Source: Megachile rotundata
Lineage: Eukaryota; Arthropoda; Insecta; Hymenoptera; Megachilidae
Direction: 5' to 3'
Assembly (NCBI RefSeq): GCF_050947335.1
Contig: NW_027474128.1
Location: 1-64,000 of the forward strand
DNA length: 64,000 nt
A model generated the notes under the pieces. That model was given only the letters and a program-made list of their open reading frames with translations, had not been told where the DNA came from and made no database searches. How positions within the stretch are numbered: the first letter of the stretch is position 1; every line of letters starts with the position of its first letter. Below, piece by piece: positions 23,168 to 38,496 of the stretch. The translations under genes were made by a program, and so were the position numbers.

Positions 23168-25240
23168 AGATTGATAATAGTGAGTGTAATAAGTGTAGTA
23201 ATTGTCGTGCTATTGATCATATGAGCATAATATGGCTAATAATATGAGTTAGGTTGATAATAATAAGAGTAATGGGTATAGTAATTGTCGTACTATCGAT
23301 CATATAAGGATAATATGGCTAATAATATGAGTAAGATTGATAATAATAAGAGTAATGAGTATAGTAATTGTCGTCCTATCGATCATATAAGCATAATATG
23401 GCTAATAATATGAGTTAGATTGATAATAATAAGAGTAATAAGTATAGTAATTGTCGTTCTATCGGTCATATAACCATAATATGGCTAATAATACGAGTTA
23501 GATTGATAACAGTGAGTGTTAAGTGTAGTAATTGTCGTTCTATCGATCATATAAGCGTAATATGGCTAATAATATGAGTTAGATTAATAATAATAAGAGG
23601 AATCAGTATAGCATTTGTCGTTCTATCGATCATATCTGCATAATATGGTTAATAACATGAATTAGATTGATAATAGTGAGTGTAATAAGTGTAGTAATTG
23701 TCGTTCTATCGATCATATAAGCATAATATGGCTTATAATATGAGTTAGATTGATAAGAATAAGAGTAATGAGTATAGTAATTGTCATATTATCGATCACA
23801 TAAGCATAATATGTCTAATAATATGAGTTAGAATGATAATAATAAGAGTAATGAGTATAGTAATTGTCGTACTATCGATCATATAAGGATAATATAGCTA
23901 ATAATATGAGTTAGATTGATAATAATAAGAGTAATGAGTATAGTAATTGTCGTCCTATCGATCATATAAGCATAATATGGATAATAATATGAGTTAGATT
24001 GATAATAATAAGAGTAATAAGCATAGTAATTGTCGTTCTATCGATCATATAAGCATAATATGGCTAATAATATGAGTTAGATTGATAAGAATAAGAGTAA
24101 TAAGTATAGTAATTGTCGTTCTATCGTTCATATAAGCGTAATATGGCTAATAATATGAGTTAGATTGATAATAATAAGAGTAATAAATATAGTAATTGTC
24201 GTTCTATCGGTCATATAACCACAATATGGCTAATAATATGAGTTAGATTGATAATAATAAAAGTGGTAAGTATAGTACTTGTCGTTCTATCGATCATATA
24301 AACACAATATGGCTAATAATATGAGTTAGATTGATAATAGTAAGAGTAATGAGTATAGTAATTGTCATACTATCGATCATATAAGCATAATATGTCTAAT
24401 AATATGAGTTAGAATGATAATAATAGGAGTAATGAGTATAGTAATTGTCGTACTATCGATCATATAAGCATAATATGGATAATAATATGAGTTAGATTGA
24501 TAATAATAAGAGTAATAAGTATAGTAATTGTCGTTCTATCGATCATATAAGCATAATATGGCTAATAATATGAGTTAGATTGATAATAATAAGAGTAATG
24601 AGTATAGTAATTGTCGTCCTATCGATCATATAAGCATAATATGGCTAATAATATGAGTTAGATTGATAATAATAAGAGTAATGAGTATAGTAATTGTCGT
24701 CCTATCGATCATATAAGCATAATATGGCTAATAAGATGAGTTAGATTGATAATAATAAGAGTAATAAGTATAGTAATTGTCGTTCTATCGGTCATATAAC
24801 CATAATATGGCCAATAATACGAGTTAGATTGATAACAGTGAGTGTAATAAGTGTAGTAATTGTCGTTCTATCGATCGTATAAGCATAATATGACTAATAA
24901 TATGAGTTAGATTAATAATAATAAGAGTAATCAGTATAGTATTTGTCGTTCTATCGATCATATCTGCATAATATGGTTAATAACATGAATTAGAGTAATA
25001 ATAATAAGAGTAATCAGTATAGTAACTGTCGTTCTATCGATCATATCTTCATAATATGGTTAATAATATGAGTTAGATTGATTAAACTGAGTGTAATAAG
25101 TGTAGTAATTGTCGTTCTATCGATCATATAAGCATAATATGGCTAATAATATGAGTTAGATTAATAACAATAAGAGTAATCAGTATAGTATTTGTCGTTC
25201 TATCGATCATATCTGCATAATATGATTAATAACATGAATT
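23168..25240 (+). repeat. Unit U9 (25 monomers, 2073 bp)
   Basis: It repeats U8 for about 1 kb, including the same 2-bp deletion (about 23519). It then gains an extra AAATATAG/AACC monomer near 24162 and later a duplicated GTCGTCC monomer, and ends with a stretch resembling the first 20 kb. Private variants include CATATTATCG at 23787 and ATATAGC at 23892. Confidence 0.82.
23515..23524 (+). other. 2-bp deletion in U9
   Basis: It is the same GTGTTAAGTG form as at 21191, 28 monomers downstream. It shows that U8 and U9 share a duplicated ancestor younger than the split from the copy at 53496-54728. Confidence 0.9.
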
Positions 25241-26236
25241 AGATTGATAATAGTGAGTGTAATAAGTGTAGTAATTGTCGTTCTATCGATCATATGAGCA
25301 TAATATGGCTAATAATATGAGTTAGATTGATAAGAATAAGTGTAATAAGTATAGTAATTGTCGTCCTATCGATCATATAAGCGTAATATGGCTAATAATA
25401 TGAGTTAGATTGATAATAATAAGAGTAATAAGTATAGTAATTGTCGTCCTATCGATCATATAAGCATAATATGGCTAATAATATGAGTTAGATTGATAGT
25501 AATAAGAGTAATAAGCATAGTAATTGTCGTTCTATCGGTCATATAACCATAATATGGCTAATAATATGAGTTAGATTGATAACAGTGAGTGTAATAAGTG
25601 TAGTAATTGTCGTTCTATCGATCATATAAGCATAATATGGCTAGTAATATGAGTTAGATTAATAATAATAAGAGTAATGAGTATAGTAATTGTCGTCCTA
25701 TCGATCATATAAGCATAATATGGCTAATAATATGAGTTAGATTGATAATAATAAGAGTAATAAGTATAGTAATTGTCGTTCTATCGGTCATATAACCATA
25801 ATATGGCCAATAATACGAGTTAGATTGATAACAGTGAGTGTAATAAGCTTAGTAATTGTCGTTCTATCGATCATATAAGCATAATATGGCTAATAATATG
25901 AGTTAGATTAATAATAATAAGAGTAATCAGTATAGTATTTGTCGTTCTATCGATCATATCTGCATAATATGGTTAATAACATGAATTAGAGTAATAATAA
26001 TAAGAGTAATCAGTATAGTAACTGTCGTTCTATCGATCATATCTTCATAATATGGTTAATAATATGAGTTAGATTGATTAAACTGCGTGTAATAAGTGTA
26101 GTAATTGTCGTTCTATCGATCATATAAGCATAATATGGCTAATAATATGAGTTAGATTAATAATAATAAGAGTAATCAGTATAGTATTTGTCGTTCTATC
26201 GATCATATCTGCATAATATGATTAATAACATGAATT
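25241..26236 (+). repeat. Mosaic block U10 (12 monomers, 996 bp)
   Basis: It begins with the B monomer and the GATAAGAATAAGTG monomer seen in U1 at 2574-2739, then CGGTC, CTGC and CTTC monomers, and ends with a D monomer. It holds the earliest ACTGCGTG variant (26083), which later marks every copy of the H unit. Confidence 0.78.
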
Positions 26237-27315
26237 AGATTGATAATAGTGAGTGTAATAAGTGTAGTTATTGTCGTCCTATCGATCATATGAGCATAAT
26301 ATGGCTAATAATATGAGTTAGATTGATAATAATAAGAGTAATAAATATAGTAATTGTCGTTCTATCGGTCATATAACCATAATATGGCTAATAATATGAG
26401 TTAGATTGATAATAATAAAAGTGGTAAGTATAGTACTTGTCGTTCTATCGATCATATAAACACAATATGGCTAATAATATGAGTTAGATTGATAATAGCA
26501 AGAGTAATGAGTATAGTAATTGTCATACTATCGATCATATAAGCATAATATGTCTAATAATATGAGTTAGAATGATAATAATAAGAGTAATGAGTATAGT
26601 AATTGTCGTACTATCGATCATATAAGCATAATATGGATAATAATATGAGTTAGATTAATAATAATAAGAGTAATCAGTATAGTATTTGTCGTTCTATCGA
26701 TCATATCTGCATAATATGGTTAATAACATGAATTAGATTGATAATAGTGGGTGTAATAAGTGTAGTAATTGTCGTTCTATCGATCATATGAGCATAATAT
26801 GGCTAATAATATGAGTTAGATTGATAATAATAAGAGTAATGAGTATAGTAATTGTCGTCCTATCGATCATATAAGCATAATATGGCTAATAATATGAGTT
26901 AGATTGATAATAATAAGAGTAATAAGTATAGTAATTGTCGTTCTATCGGTCATATAACCATAATATGGCTAATAATACGAGTTAGATTGATAACAGTGAG
27001 TGTAATAAGTGTAGTAATTGTCGTTCCATCGATCATATAAGCATAATATGGCTAATAATATGAGTTAGGTTGATAATAATAAGAGTAATAAGTATATTAT
27101 TTGTCGTTATACCGATCATATAAGCATAATATGGCTAACAATATGAGTTAGATTGATAACAATAAGAGTAATAAGTATAGTAATTGTCGTTCTATCGATC
27201 ATATCTTCATAATATGGTTAATAATATGAGTTAGATTGGTAATAATAAGAGTAATTAGTATAGTAATTGTCGAACTATCGATCATATGAGCATAATATGG
27301 CTAATAATATGAGTT

Positions 27316-27398
27316 AGATTGATAATAATAAGAGTAATAAATATAGTAATTGTCGTACTATCGATCATATAAGCATAATATGGATAATAATATGAGTT
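27316..27398 (+). repeat. Hybrid monomer in U11
   Basis: It combines AAATATAG of the AACC-type monomer with GTCGTAC and ATATGGATAATAATATG of the AGAATG-type monomer. In the parallel run elsewhere (for example 3653-3735) the AAATATAG monomer continues CGGTC/AACC. Confidence 0.78.
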
Positions 27399-27564
27399 AG
27401 ATTGATAATAATAAAAGTGGTAAGTATAGTACTTGTCGTTCTATCGATCATATAAACACAATATGGTTAATAATATGAGTTAGATTGATAATAGTAAGAG
27501 TAATGAGTATAGTAATTGTCATACTATCGATCATATAAGCATAATATGTCTAATAATATGAGTT

Positions 27565-27647
27565 AGAATGATAATAATAAGAGTAATAAGTATAGTAATT
27601 GTCGTTCTATCGGTCATATAACCATAATATGGCCAATAATACGAGTT
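27565..27647 (+). repeat. Hybrid monomer in U11 (AGAATG with CGGTC)
   Basis: The AGAATG opening, normally followed by GTCGTAC and ATATGGATAAT, here runs into AATAAGTATAG and CGGTC/AACC with GGCCAATAATACGAG. The same kind of combination is seen in H1 at about 28479. Confidence 0.76.
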
Positions 27648-27813
27648 AGATTGATAACAGTGAGTGTAATAAGTGTAGTAATTGTCGTTCTATCGATCAT
27701 ATAAGCATAATATGGCTAATAATATGAGTTAGATTAATAATAATAAGAGTAATCAGTATAGTATTTGTCGTTCTATCGATCATATCTGCATAATATGATT
27801 AATAACATGAATT

Positions 27814-30800
27814 AGATTGATAACAGTGAGTGTAATAAGTATAGTAATTGTCGTTATATCCATCATATAAGCATAATAAGGCTAATAATATGAGTTAGAT
27901 TGATAATAATAAGAGTTATGAGTATAGTAGTTGTCGTCCTATCGATCATATAAGCATAATATGGTTAATAATATGAGTTAGGTTGATAATAATAAGAGTT
28001 ATGGGTATAGTAATTGTCGTACTATCGATCATATAAGGATAATATGGTTAATAATATGAGTTAGATTGATAATAATAAGAGTAATGAGTATAGTAATTGT
28101 CGTCCTATCGATCATATAAGCATAATATGGCTAATAATATGAGTTAGATTGATAACAATAAGAGTAATAAGCATAGTAATTGTCGTTCTATCGGTCATAT
28201 AACCATAATATGGCCAATAATACGAGTTAGATTGATAACAGTGAGTGTAATAAGTTTAGTAATTGTCGTTCTATCGATCATATAAGCATAATATGGCTAA
28301 TAATATGAGTTAGATTAATAATAATAAGAGTAATCAGTATAGTATTTGTCGTTCTATCGATCATATAAACACAATATGGCTAATAATATGAGTTAGATTG
28401 ATAATAGTAAGAGTAATGAGTATAGTAATTGTCATACTATCGATCATATAAGCATAATATGTCTAATAAAATGAGTTAGAATGATAATAATAAGAGTAAT
28501 AAGTATAGTAATTGTCGTTCTATCGGTCATATAACCATAATATGGCTAATAATACGAGTTAGATTGATAACAGTGAGTGTAATAAGTGTAGTAATTGTCG
28601 TTCCATCGATCATATAAGCATAATATGGCTAATAATATGAGTTAGGTTGATAATAATAAGAGTAATAAGTATATTATTTGTCGTTATACCGATCATATAA
28701 GCATAATATGGCTAACAATATGAGTTAGATTGATAACAATAAGAGTAATAAGTATAGTAATTGTCGTTCTATCGATCATATCTTCATAATATGGTTAATA
28801 ATATGAGTTAGATTGGTAATAATAAGAGTAATTAGTATAGTAATTGTCGAACTATCGATCATATGAGCATAATATGGCTAATAATATGAGTTAGATTGAT
28901 AATAATAAGAGTAATAAATATAGTAATTGTCGTTCTATCGGTCATATAACCACAATATGGCTAATAATATGAGTTAGATTGATAATAATAAAAGTGGTAA
29001 GTATAGTACTTGTCGTTCTATCGATCATATAAACAGAATATGGCTAATAATATGAGTTAGATTGATAATAGTAAGAGTAATGAGTATAGTAATTGTCATA
29101 CTATCGATCATATAAGCATAATATGTCTATTAATATGAGTTAGAATGATAATAATAAGAGTAATGAGTATAGTAATTGTCGTACTATCGATCATATAAGC
29201 ATAATATGGATAATAATATGAGTTAGATTGATAATAATAAAAGTGGTAAGTATAGTACTTGTCGTTCTATCGATCATATAAACACAATATGGCCAATAAT
29301 ATGAGTTAGATTGATAATAATAAGAGTAATGAGTATAGTAATTGTCGTCCTATCGATCATATAAGCATAATATGGCTAATAATATGAGTTAGATTGATAA
29401 TAATAAGAGTAATAAGTATAGTAATTGTCGTTCTATCGGTCATATAACCATAATATGGCCAATAATACGAGTTAGATTGATAACAGTGAGTGTAATAAGT
29501 GTAGTAATTGTCGTTCTATCGATCATATAAGCATAATATGGCTAATAATATGAGTTAGATTAATAAAAATAAGAGTAATCAGTATAGTATTTGTCGTTCT
29601 ATCGATCATATCTGCATAATATGATTAATAACATGAATTAGATTGATAATAGTGAGTGTAATAAGTGTAGTTATTGTCGTTCTATCGATCATATGAGCAT
29701 AATATGGCTAATAATATGAGTTAGATTGATAATAATAAGAGTAATAAATATAGTAATTGTCGTTCTATCGGTCATATAACCATAATATGGCTAATAATAT
29801 GAGTTAGATTGATAATAATAAAAGTGGTAAGTATAGTACTTGTCGTTCTATCGATCATATAAACACAATATGGCTAATAATATGAGTTAGATTGATAATA
29901 GCAAGAGTATTGAGTATAGTAATTGTCATACTATCGATCATATAAGCATAATATGTCTAATAATATGAGTTAGAATGATAATAATAAGAGTAATGAGTAT
30001 AGTAATTGTCGTACTATCGATCATATAAGCATAATATGGATAATAATATGAGTTAGATTGATAATAGTGAGTGTAATAAGTGTAGTAATTGTCGTTCTAT
30101 CGATCATATGAGCATAATATGGCTAATAATATGAGTTAGGTTGATAATAATAAGAGTAATGGGTATAGTAATTGTCGTCCTATCGATCATATAAGCATAA
30201 TATGGCTAATAATATGAGTTAGATTGATAATAATAAGAGTAATAAGCATAGTAATTGTCGTTCTATCGGTCATATAACCATAATATGGCTAATAATATGA
30301 GTTAGATTGATAACAGTGAGTGTAATAAGTGTAGTAATTGTCGTTCTATCGATCATATAAGCATAATATGAGTTAGATTAATAATAATAAGAGTAATCAG
30401 TATAGTATTTGTCGTTCTATCGATCATATCTGCATAATATGATTAATAACATGAATTAGATTGATAATAGTGAGTGTAATAAGTGTAGTAATTGTCGTTC
30501 TATCGATCATATGAGCATAATATGGCTAATAATATGAGTTAGGTTGATAATAATAAGAGTAATGGGTATAGTAATTGTCGTACTATCGATCATATAAGGA
30601 TAATATGGTTAATAATATGAGTTAGATTGATAATAATAAGAGTAATGAGTATAGTAATTGTCGTCCTATCGATCATATAAGCATAATATGGCTAATAATA
30701 TGAGTTAGATTGAAAACAATAAGAGTAATAAGCATAGTAATTGTCGTTCTATCGGTCATATAACCATAATATGGCCAATAATACGAGTTAGATTGATAAC

Positions 30801-33196
30801 AGTGAGTGTAATAAGTTTAGTAATTGTCGTTCTATCGATCATATAAGCATAATATGGCTAATAATATGAGTTAGATTAATAATAATAAGAGTAATCAGTA
30901 TAGTATTTGTCGTTCTATCGATCATATCTGCATAATATGGTTAATAACATGAATTAGAGTAATAATAATAAGAGTAATCAGTATAGTAACTGTCGTTCTA
31001 TCGATCATATCTTCATAATATGGTTTATAATATGAGTTAGATTGATTAAACTGCGTGTAATAAGTGTAGTAATTGTCGTTCTATCGATCATATAAGCATA
31101 ATATGGCTAATAATATGAGTTAGATTAATAATAATAAGAGTAATCAGTATAGTATTTGTCGTTCTATCGATCATATCTGCATAATATGATTAATAACATG
31201 AATTAGATTGATAATAGTGAGTGTAATAAGTGTAGTAATTGTCGTTCTATCGATCATATGAGCATAATATGGCTAATAATATGAGTTAGATTGATAATAA
31301 TAAGAGTAATAAATATAGTAATTGTCGTTCTATCGGTGATATAACCATAATATGGCTAATAATATGAGTTAGATTGATAATAATAAAAGTGGTAAGTATA
31401 GTACTTGTCGTTCTATCGATCATATAAACACAATATGGCTAATAATATGAGTTAGAATGATAATAATAAGAGTAATGAGTATAGTAATTGTCGTACTATC
31501 GATCATATAAGCATAATATGGATAATAATATGAGTTAGATTGATAATAGTGAGTGTAATAAGTGTAGTAATTGTCGTTCTATCGATCATATGAGCATAAT
31601 ATGGCTAATAATATGAGTTAGGTTGATAATAATAAGAGTAATGGGTATAGTAATTGTCGTACTATCGATCATATAAGGATAACATGGCTAATAATATGAG
31701 TTAGATTGATAATAATAAGAGTAATGAGTATAGTAATTGTCGTCCTATCGATCATATAAGCATAATATGGCTAATAATATGAGTTAGATTGATAATAATA
31801 AGAGTAATAAGTATAGTAATTGTCGTTCTATCGGTCATATAACCATAATATGGCCAATAATACGAGTTAGATTGATAACAGTGAGTGTAATAAGTGTAGT
31901 AATTGTCGTTCTATCGATCATATAAGCATAATATGGCTAATAATATGAGTTAGATTGATAATAATAAGAGTAATAAATATAGTAATTGTCGTTCTATCGG
32001 TCATATAACCATAATATGGCTAATAATATGAGTTAGATTGATAATAATAAAAGTGGTAAGTATAGTACTTGTCGTTCTATCGATCATATAAACACAATAT
32101 GGCTAATAATATGAGTTAGATTGATAATAGCAAGAGTAATGAGTATAGTAATTGTCGTCCTATCGATCATATAAGCATAATATGGCTAATAATATGAGTT
32201 AGATTGATAATAATAAGAGTAATAAGCATAGTAATTGTCGTTCTATCGGTCATATAACCATAATATGGCTAATAATATGAGTTAGATTGATAACAGTGAG
32301 TGTAATAAGTGTAGTAATTGTCGTTCTATCGATCATATAAGCATAATATGGCTAATAATATGAGTTAGATTAATAATAATAAGAGTAATCAGTATAGTAT
32401 TTGTCGTTCTATCGATCATATCTGCATAATATGGTTAATAACATGAATTAGATTGATAATAGTGGGTGTAATAAGTGTAGTAATTGTCGTTCTATCGATC
32501 ATATGAGCATAATATGGCTAATAATATGAGTTAGATTGATAATAATAAGAGTAATGAGTATAGTAATTGTCGTCCTATCGATCATATAAGCATAATATGG
32601 CTAATAATATGAGTTAGATTGATAATAATAAGAGTAATAAGTATAGTAATTGTCGTTCTATCGGTCATATAACCATAATATGGCTAATAATACGAGTTAG
32701 ATTGATAACAGTGAGTGTAATAAGTGTAGTAATTGTCGTTCCATCGATCATATAAGCATAATATGGCTAATAATATGAGTTAGGTTGATAATAATAAGAG
32801 TAATAAGTATATTATTTGTCGTTATACCGATCATATAAGCATAATATGGCTAACAATATGAGTTAGATTGATAACAATAAGAGTAATAAGTATAGTAATT
32901 GTCGTTCTATCGATCATATCTTCATAATATGGTTAATAATATGAGTTAGATTGGTAATAATAAGAGTAATTAGTATAGTAATTGTCGAACTATCGATCAT
33001 ATGAGCATAATATGGCTAATAATATGAGTTAGATTGATAACAGTGAGTGTAATAAGTGTAGTAATTGTCGTTCTATCGATCATATAAGCATAATATGGCT
33101 AATAATATGAGTTAGATTAATAATAATAAGAGTAATCAGTATAGTATTTGTCGTTCTATCGATCATATCTGCATAATATGATTAATAACATGAATT
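27814..33196 (+). repeat. HOR unit H1 (65 monomers, 5383 bp)
   Basis: This is the first full copy of the second large higher-order repeat: 64 monomers of 83 bp and one of 71 bp. It opens with a monomer marked GTTATATCCATC and ATAATAAGGC, then two GAGTTATG monomers. Other landmarks are GCAAGAGTATTG (about 29900), GATTGAAAACAAT (about 30713), ACTGCGTG (31050), CGGTGATATAACC (about 31336) and GGATAACATGG (31679). It contains the GTTCCATCG / GTTATACC run twice. Confidence 0.92.
30304..30374 (+). repeat. 71-bp monomer with 12-bp deletion (in H1)
   Basis: Same deletion, again followed by a D monomer and then B, so this stretch of H1 probably shares descent with the ends of the U units. Confidence 0.95.
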
Positions 33197-36100
33197 AGAT
33201 TGATAACAGTGAGTGTAATAAGTATAGTAATTGTCGTTATATCCATCATATAAGCATAATAAGGCTAATAATATGAGTTAGATTGATAATAATAAGAGTT
33301 ATGAGTATAGTAGTTGTCGTCCTATCGATCATATAAGCATAATATGGTTAATAATATGAGTTAGGTTGATAATAATAAGAGTTATGGGTATAGTAATTGT
33401 CGTACTATCGATCATATAAGGATAATATGGTTAATAATATGAGTTAGATTGATAATAATAAGAGTAATGAGTATAGTAATTGTCGTCCTATCGATCATAT
33501 AAGCATAATATGGCTAATAATATGAGTTAGATTGATAACAATAAGAGTAATAAGCATAGTAATTGTCGTTCTATCGGTCATATAACCATAATATGGCCAA
33601 TAATACGAGTTAGATTGATAACAGTGAGTGTAATAAGTTTAGTAATTGTCGTTCTATCGATCATATAAGCATAATATGGCTAATAATATGAGTTAGATTA
33701 ATAATAATAAGAGTAATCAGTATAGTATTTGTCGTTCTATCGATCATATAAACACAATATGGCTAATAATATGAGTTAGATTGATAATAGTAAGAGTAAT
33801 GAGTATAGTAATTGTCATACTATCGATCATATAAGCATAATATGTCTAATAAAATGAGTTAGAATGATAATAATAAGAGTAATAAGTATAGTAATTGTCG
33901 TTCTATCGGTCATATAACCATAATATGGCTAATAATACGAGTTAGATTGATAACAGTGAGTGTAATAAGTGTAGTAATTGTCGTTCCATCGATCATATAA
34001 GCATAATATGGCTAATAATATGAGTTAGGTTGATAATAATAAGAGTAATAAGTATATTATTTGTCGTTATACCGATCATATAAGCATAATATGGCTAACA
34101 ATATGAGTTAGATTGATAACAATAAGAGTAATAAGTATAGTAATTGTCGTTCTATCGATCATATCTTCATAATATGGTTAATAATATGAGTTAGATTGGT
34201 AATAATAAGAGTAATTAGTATAGTAATTGTCGAACTATCGATCATATGAGCATAATATGGCTAATAATATGAGTTAGATTGATAATAATAAGAGTAATAA
34301 ATATAGTAATTGTCGTTCTATCGGTCATATAACCACAATATGGCTAATAATATGAGTTAGATTGATAATAATAAAAGTGGTAAGTATAGTACTTGTCGTT
34401 CTATCGATCATATAAACAGAATATGGCTAATAATATGAGTTAGATTGATAATAGTAAGAGTAATGAGTATAGTAATTGTCATACTATCGATCATATAAGC
34501 ATAATATGTCTATTAATATGAGTTAGAATGATAATAATAAGAGTAATGAGTATAGTAATTGTCGTACTATCGATCATATAAGCATAATATGGATAATAAT
34601 ATGAGTTAGATTGATAATAATAAAAGTGGTAAGTATAGTACTTGTCGTTCTATCGATCATATAAACACAATATGGCCAATAATATGAGTTAGATTGATAA
34701 TAATAAGAGTAATGAGTATAGTAATTGTCGTCCTATCGATCATATAAGCATAATATGGCTAATAATATGAGTTAGATTGATAATAATAAGAGTAATAAGT
34801 ATAGTAATTGTCGTTCTATCGGTCATATAACCATAATATGGCCAATAATACGAGTTAGATTGATAACAGTGAGTGTAATAAGTGTAGTAATTGTCGTTCT
34901 ATCGATCATATAAGCATAATATGGCTAATAATATGAGTTAGATTAATAAAAATAAGAGTAATCAGTATAGTATTTGTCGTTCTATCGATCATATCTGCAT
35001 AATATGATTAATAACATGAATTAGATTGATAATAGTGAGTGTAATAAGTGTAGTTATTGTCGTTCTATCGATCATATGAGCATAATATGGCTAATAATAT
35101 GAGTTAGATTGATAATAATAAGAGTAATAAATATAGTAATTGTCGTTCTATCGGTCATATAACCATAATATGGCTAATAATATGAGTTAGATTGATAATA
35201 ATAAAAGTGGTAAGTATAGTACTTGTCGTTCTATCGATCATATAAACACAATATGGCTAATAATATGAGTTAGATTGATAATAGCAAGAGTATTGAGTAT
35301 AGTAATTGTCATACTATCGATCATATAAGCATAATATGTCTAATAATATGAGTTAGAATGATAATAATAAGAGTAATGAGTATAGTAATTGTCGTACTAT
35401 CGATCATATAAGCATAATATGGATAATAATATGAGTTAGATTGATAATAGTGAGTGTAATAAGTGTAGTAATTGTCGTTCTATCGATCATATGAGCATAA
35501 TATGGCTAATAATATGAGTTAGGTTGATAATAATAAGAGTAATGGGTATAGTAATTGTCGTCCTATCGATCATATAAGCATAATATGGCTAATAATATGA
35601 GTTAGATTGATAATAATAAGAGTAATAAGCATAGTAATTGTCGTTCTATCGGTCATATAACCATAATATGGCTAATAATATGAGTTAGATTGATAACAGT
35701 GAGTGTAATAAGTGTAGTAATTGTCGTTCTATCGATCATATAAGCATAATATGAGTTAGATTAATAATAATAAGAGTAATCAGTATAGTATTTGTCGTTC
35801 TATCGATCATATCTGCATAATATGATTAATAACATGAATTAGATTGATAATAGTGAGTGTAATAAGTGTAGTAATTGTCGTTCTATCGATCATATGAGCA
35901 TAATATGGCTAATAATATGAGTTAGGTTGATAATAATAAGAGTAATGGGTATAGTAATTGTCGTACTATCGATCATATAAGGATAATATGGTTAATAATA
36001 TGAGTTAGATTGATAATAATAAGAGTAATGAGTATAGTAATTGTCGTCCTATCGATCATATAAGCATAATATGGCTAATAATATGAGTTAGATTGAAAAC

Positions 36101-38496
36101 AATAAGAGTAATAAGCATAGTAATTGTCGTTCTATCGGTCATATAACCATAATATGGCCAATAATACGAGTTAGATTGATAACAGTGAGTGTAATAAGTT
36201 TAGTAATTGTCGTTCTATCGATCATATAAGCATAATATGGCTAATAATATGAGTTAGATTAATAATAATAAGAGTAATCAGTATAGTATTTGTCGTTCTA
36301 TCGATCATATCTGCATAATATGGTTAATAACATGAATTAGAGTAATAATAATAAGAGTAATCAGTATAGTAACTGTCGTTCTATCGATCATATCTTCATA
36401 ATATGGTTTATAATATGAGTTAGATTGATTAAACTGCGTGTAATAAGTGTAGTAATTGTCGTTCTATCGATCATATAAGCATAATATGGCTAATAATATG
36501 AGTTAGATTAATAATAATAAGAGTAATCAGTATAGTATTTGTCGTTCTATCGATCATATCTGCATAATATGATTAATAACATGAATTAGATTGATAATAG
36601 TGAGTGTAATAAGTGTAGTAATTGTCGTTCTATCGATCATATGAGCATAATATGGCTAATAATATGAGTTAGATTGATAATAATAAGAGTAATAAATATA
36701 GTAATTGTCGTTCTATCGGTGATATAACCATAATATGGCTAATAATATGAGTTAGATTGATAATAATAAAAGTGGTAAGTATAGTACTTGTCGTTCTATC
36801 GATCATATAAACACAATATGGCTAATAATATGAGTTAGAATGATAATAATAAGAGTAATGAGTATAGTAATTGTCGTACTATCGATCATATAAGCATAAT
36901 ATGGATAATAATATGAGTTAGATTGATAATAGTGAGTGTAATAAGTGTAGTAATTGTCGTTCTATCGATCATATGAGCATAATATGGCTAATAATATGAG
37001 TTAGGTTGATAATAATAAGAGTAATGGGTATAGTAATTGTCGTACTATCGATCATATAAGGATAACATGGCTAATAATATGAGTTAGATTGATAATAATA
37101 AGAGTAATGAGTATAGTAATTGTCGTCCTATCGATCATATAAGCATAATATGGCTAATAATATGAGTTAGATTGATAATAATAAGAGTAATAAGTATAGT
37201 AATTGTCGTTCTATCGGTCATATAACCATAATATGGCCAATAATACGAGTTAGATTGATAACAGTGAGTGTAATAAGTGTAGTAATTGTCGTTCTATCGA
37301 TCATATAAGCATAATATGGCTAATAATATGAGTTAGATTGATAATAATAAGAGTAATAAATATAGTAATTGTCGTTCTATCGGTCATATAACCATAATAT
37401 GGCTAATAATATGAGTTAGATTGATAATAATAAAAGTGGTAAGTATAGTACTTGTCGTTCTATCGATCATATAAACACAATATGGCTAATAATATGAGTT
37501 AGATTGATAATAGCAAGAGTAATGAGTATAGTAATTGTCGTCCTATCGATCATATAAGCATAATATGGCTAATAATATGAGTTAGATTGATAATAATAAG
37601 AGTAATAAGCATAGTAATTGTCGTTCTATCGGTCATATAACCATAATATGGCTAATAATATGAGTTAGATTGATAACAGTGAGTGTAATAAGTGTAGTAA
37701 TTGTCGTTCTATCGATCATATAAGCATAATATGGCTAATAATATGAGTTAGATTAATAATAATAAGAGTAATCAGTATAGTATTTGTCGTTCTATCGATC
37801 ATATCTGCATAATATGGTTAATAACATGAATTAGATTGATAATAGTGGGTGTAATAAGTGTAGTAATTGTCGTTCTATCGATCATATGAGCATAATATGG
37901 CTAATAATATGAGTTAGATTGATAATAATAAGAGTAATGAGTATAGTAATTGTCGTCCTATCGATCATATAAGCATAATATGGCTAATAATATGAGTTAG
38001 ATTGATAATAATAAGAGTAATAAGTATAGTAATTGTCGTTCTATCGGTCATATAACCATAATATGGCTAATAATACGAGTTAGATTGATAACAGTGAGTG
38101 TAATAAGTGTAGTAATTGTCGTTCCATCGATCATATAAGCATAATATGGCTAATAATATGAGTTAGGTTGATAATAATAAGAGTAATAAGTATATTATTT
38201 GTCGTTATACCGATCATATAAGCATAATATGGCTAACAATATGAGTTAGATTGATAACAATAAGAGTAATAAGTATAGTAATTGTCGTTCTATCGATCAT
38301 ATCTTCATAATATGGTTAATAATATGAGTTAGATTGGTAATAATAAGAGTAATTAGTATAGTAATTGTCGAACTATCGATCATATGAGCATAATATGGCT
38401 AATAATATGAGTTAGATTGATAACAGTGAGTGTAATAAGTGTAGTAATTGTCGTTCTATCGATCATATGAGCATAATATGGCTAATAATATGAGTT
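33197..38496 (+). repeat. HOR unit H2 (64 monomers, 5300 bp)
   Basis: It matches H1 at a constant shift of 5383 bp from 33197 to about 38467, with no difference that I noticed. It then departs inside its last monomer, which has CATATGAGC where H1 has CATATAAGC. The landmarks GTTATATCCATC, GCAAGAGTATTG, GATTGAAAACAAT, ACTGCGTG and CGGTGATATAACC are all at the expected positions. Confidence 0.92.
35687..35757 (+). repeat. 71-bp monomer with 12-bp deletion (in H2)
   Basis: Counterpart of 30304 at a shift of 5383 bp. Confidence 0.95.

Larger units (their letters stand above)
26237..27813 (+). repeat. Mosaic block U11 (19 monomers, 1577 bp)
   Basis: It is a patchwork of the F-G-AGAATG trio, a GTGGGTG monomer, the full GTTCCATCG / GTTATACC / GTCGAAC run, a second F-G pair and a closing D monomer. 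Two monomers look like hybrids (27316 and 27565). It shares blocks with both the U units and the H units. Confidence 0.78.
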
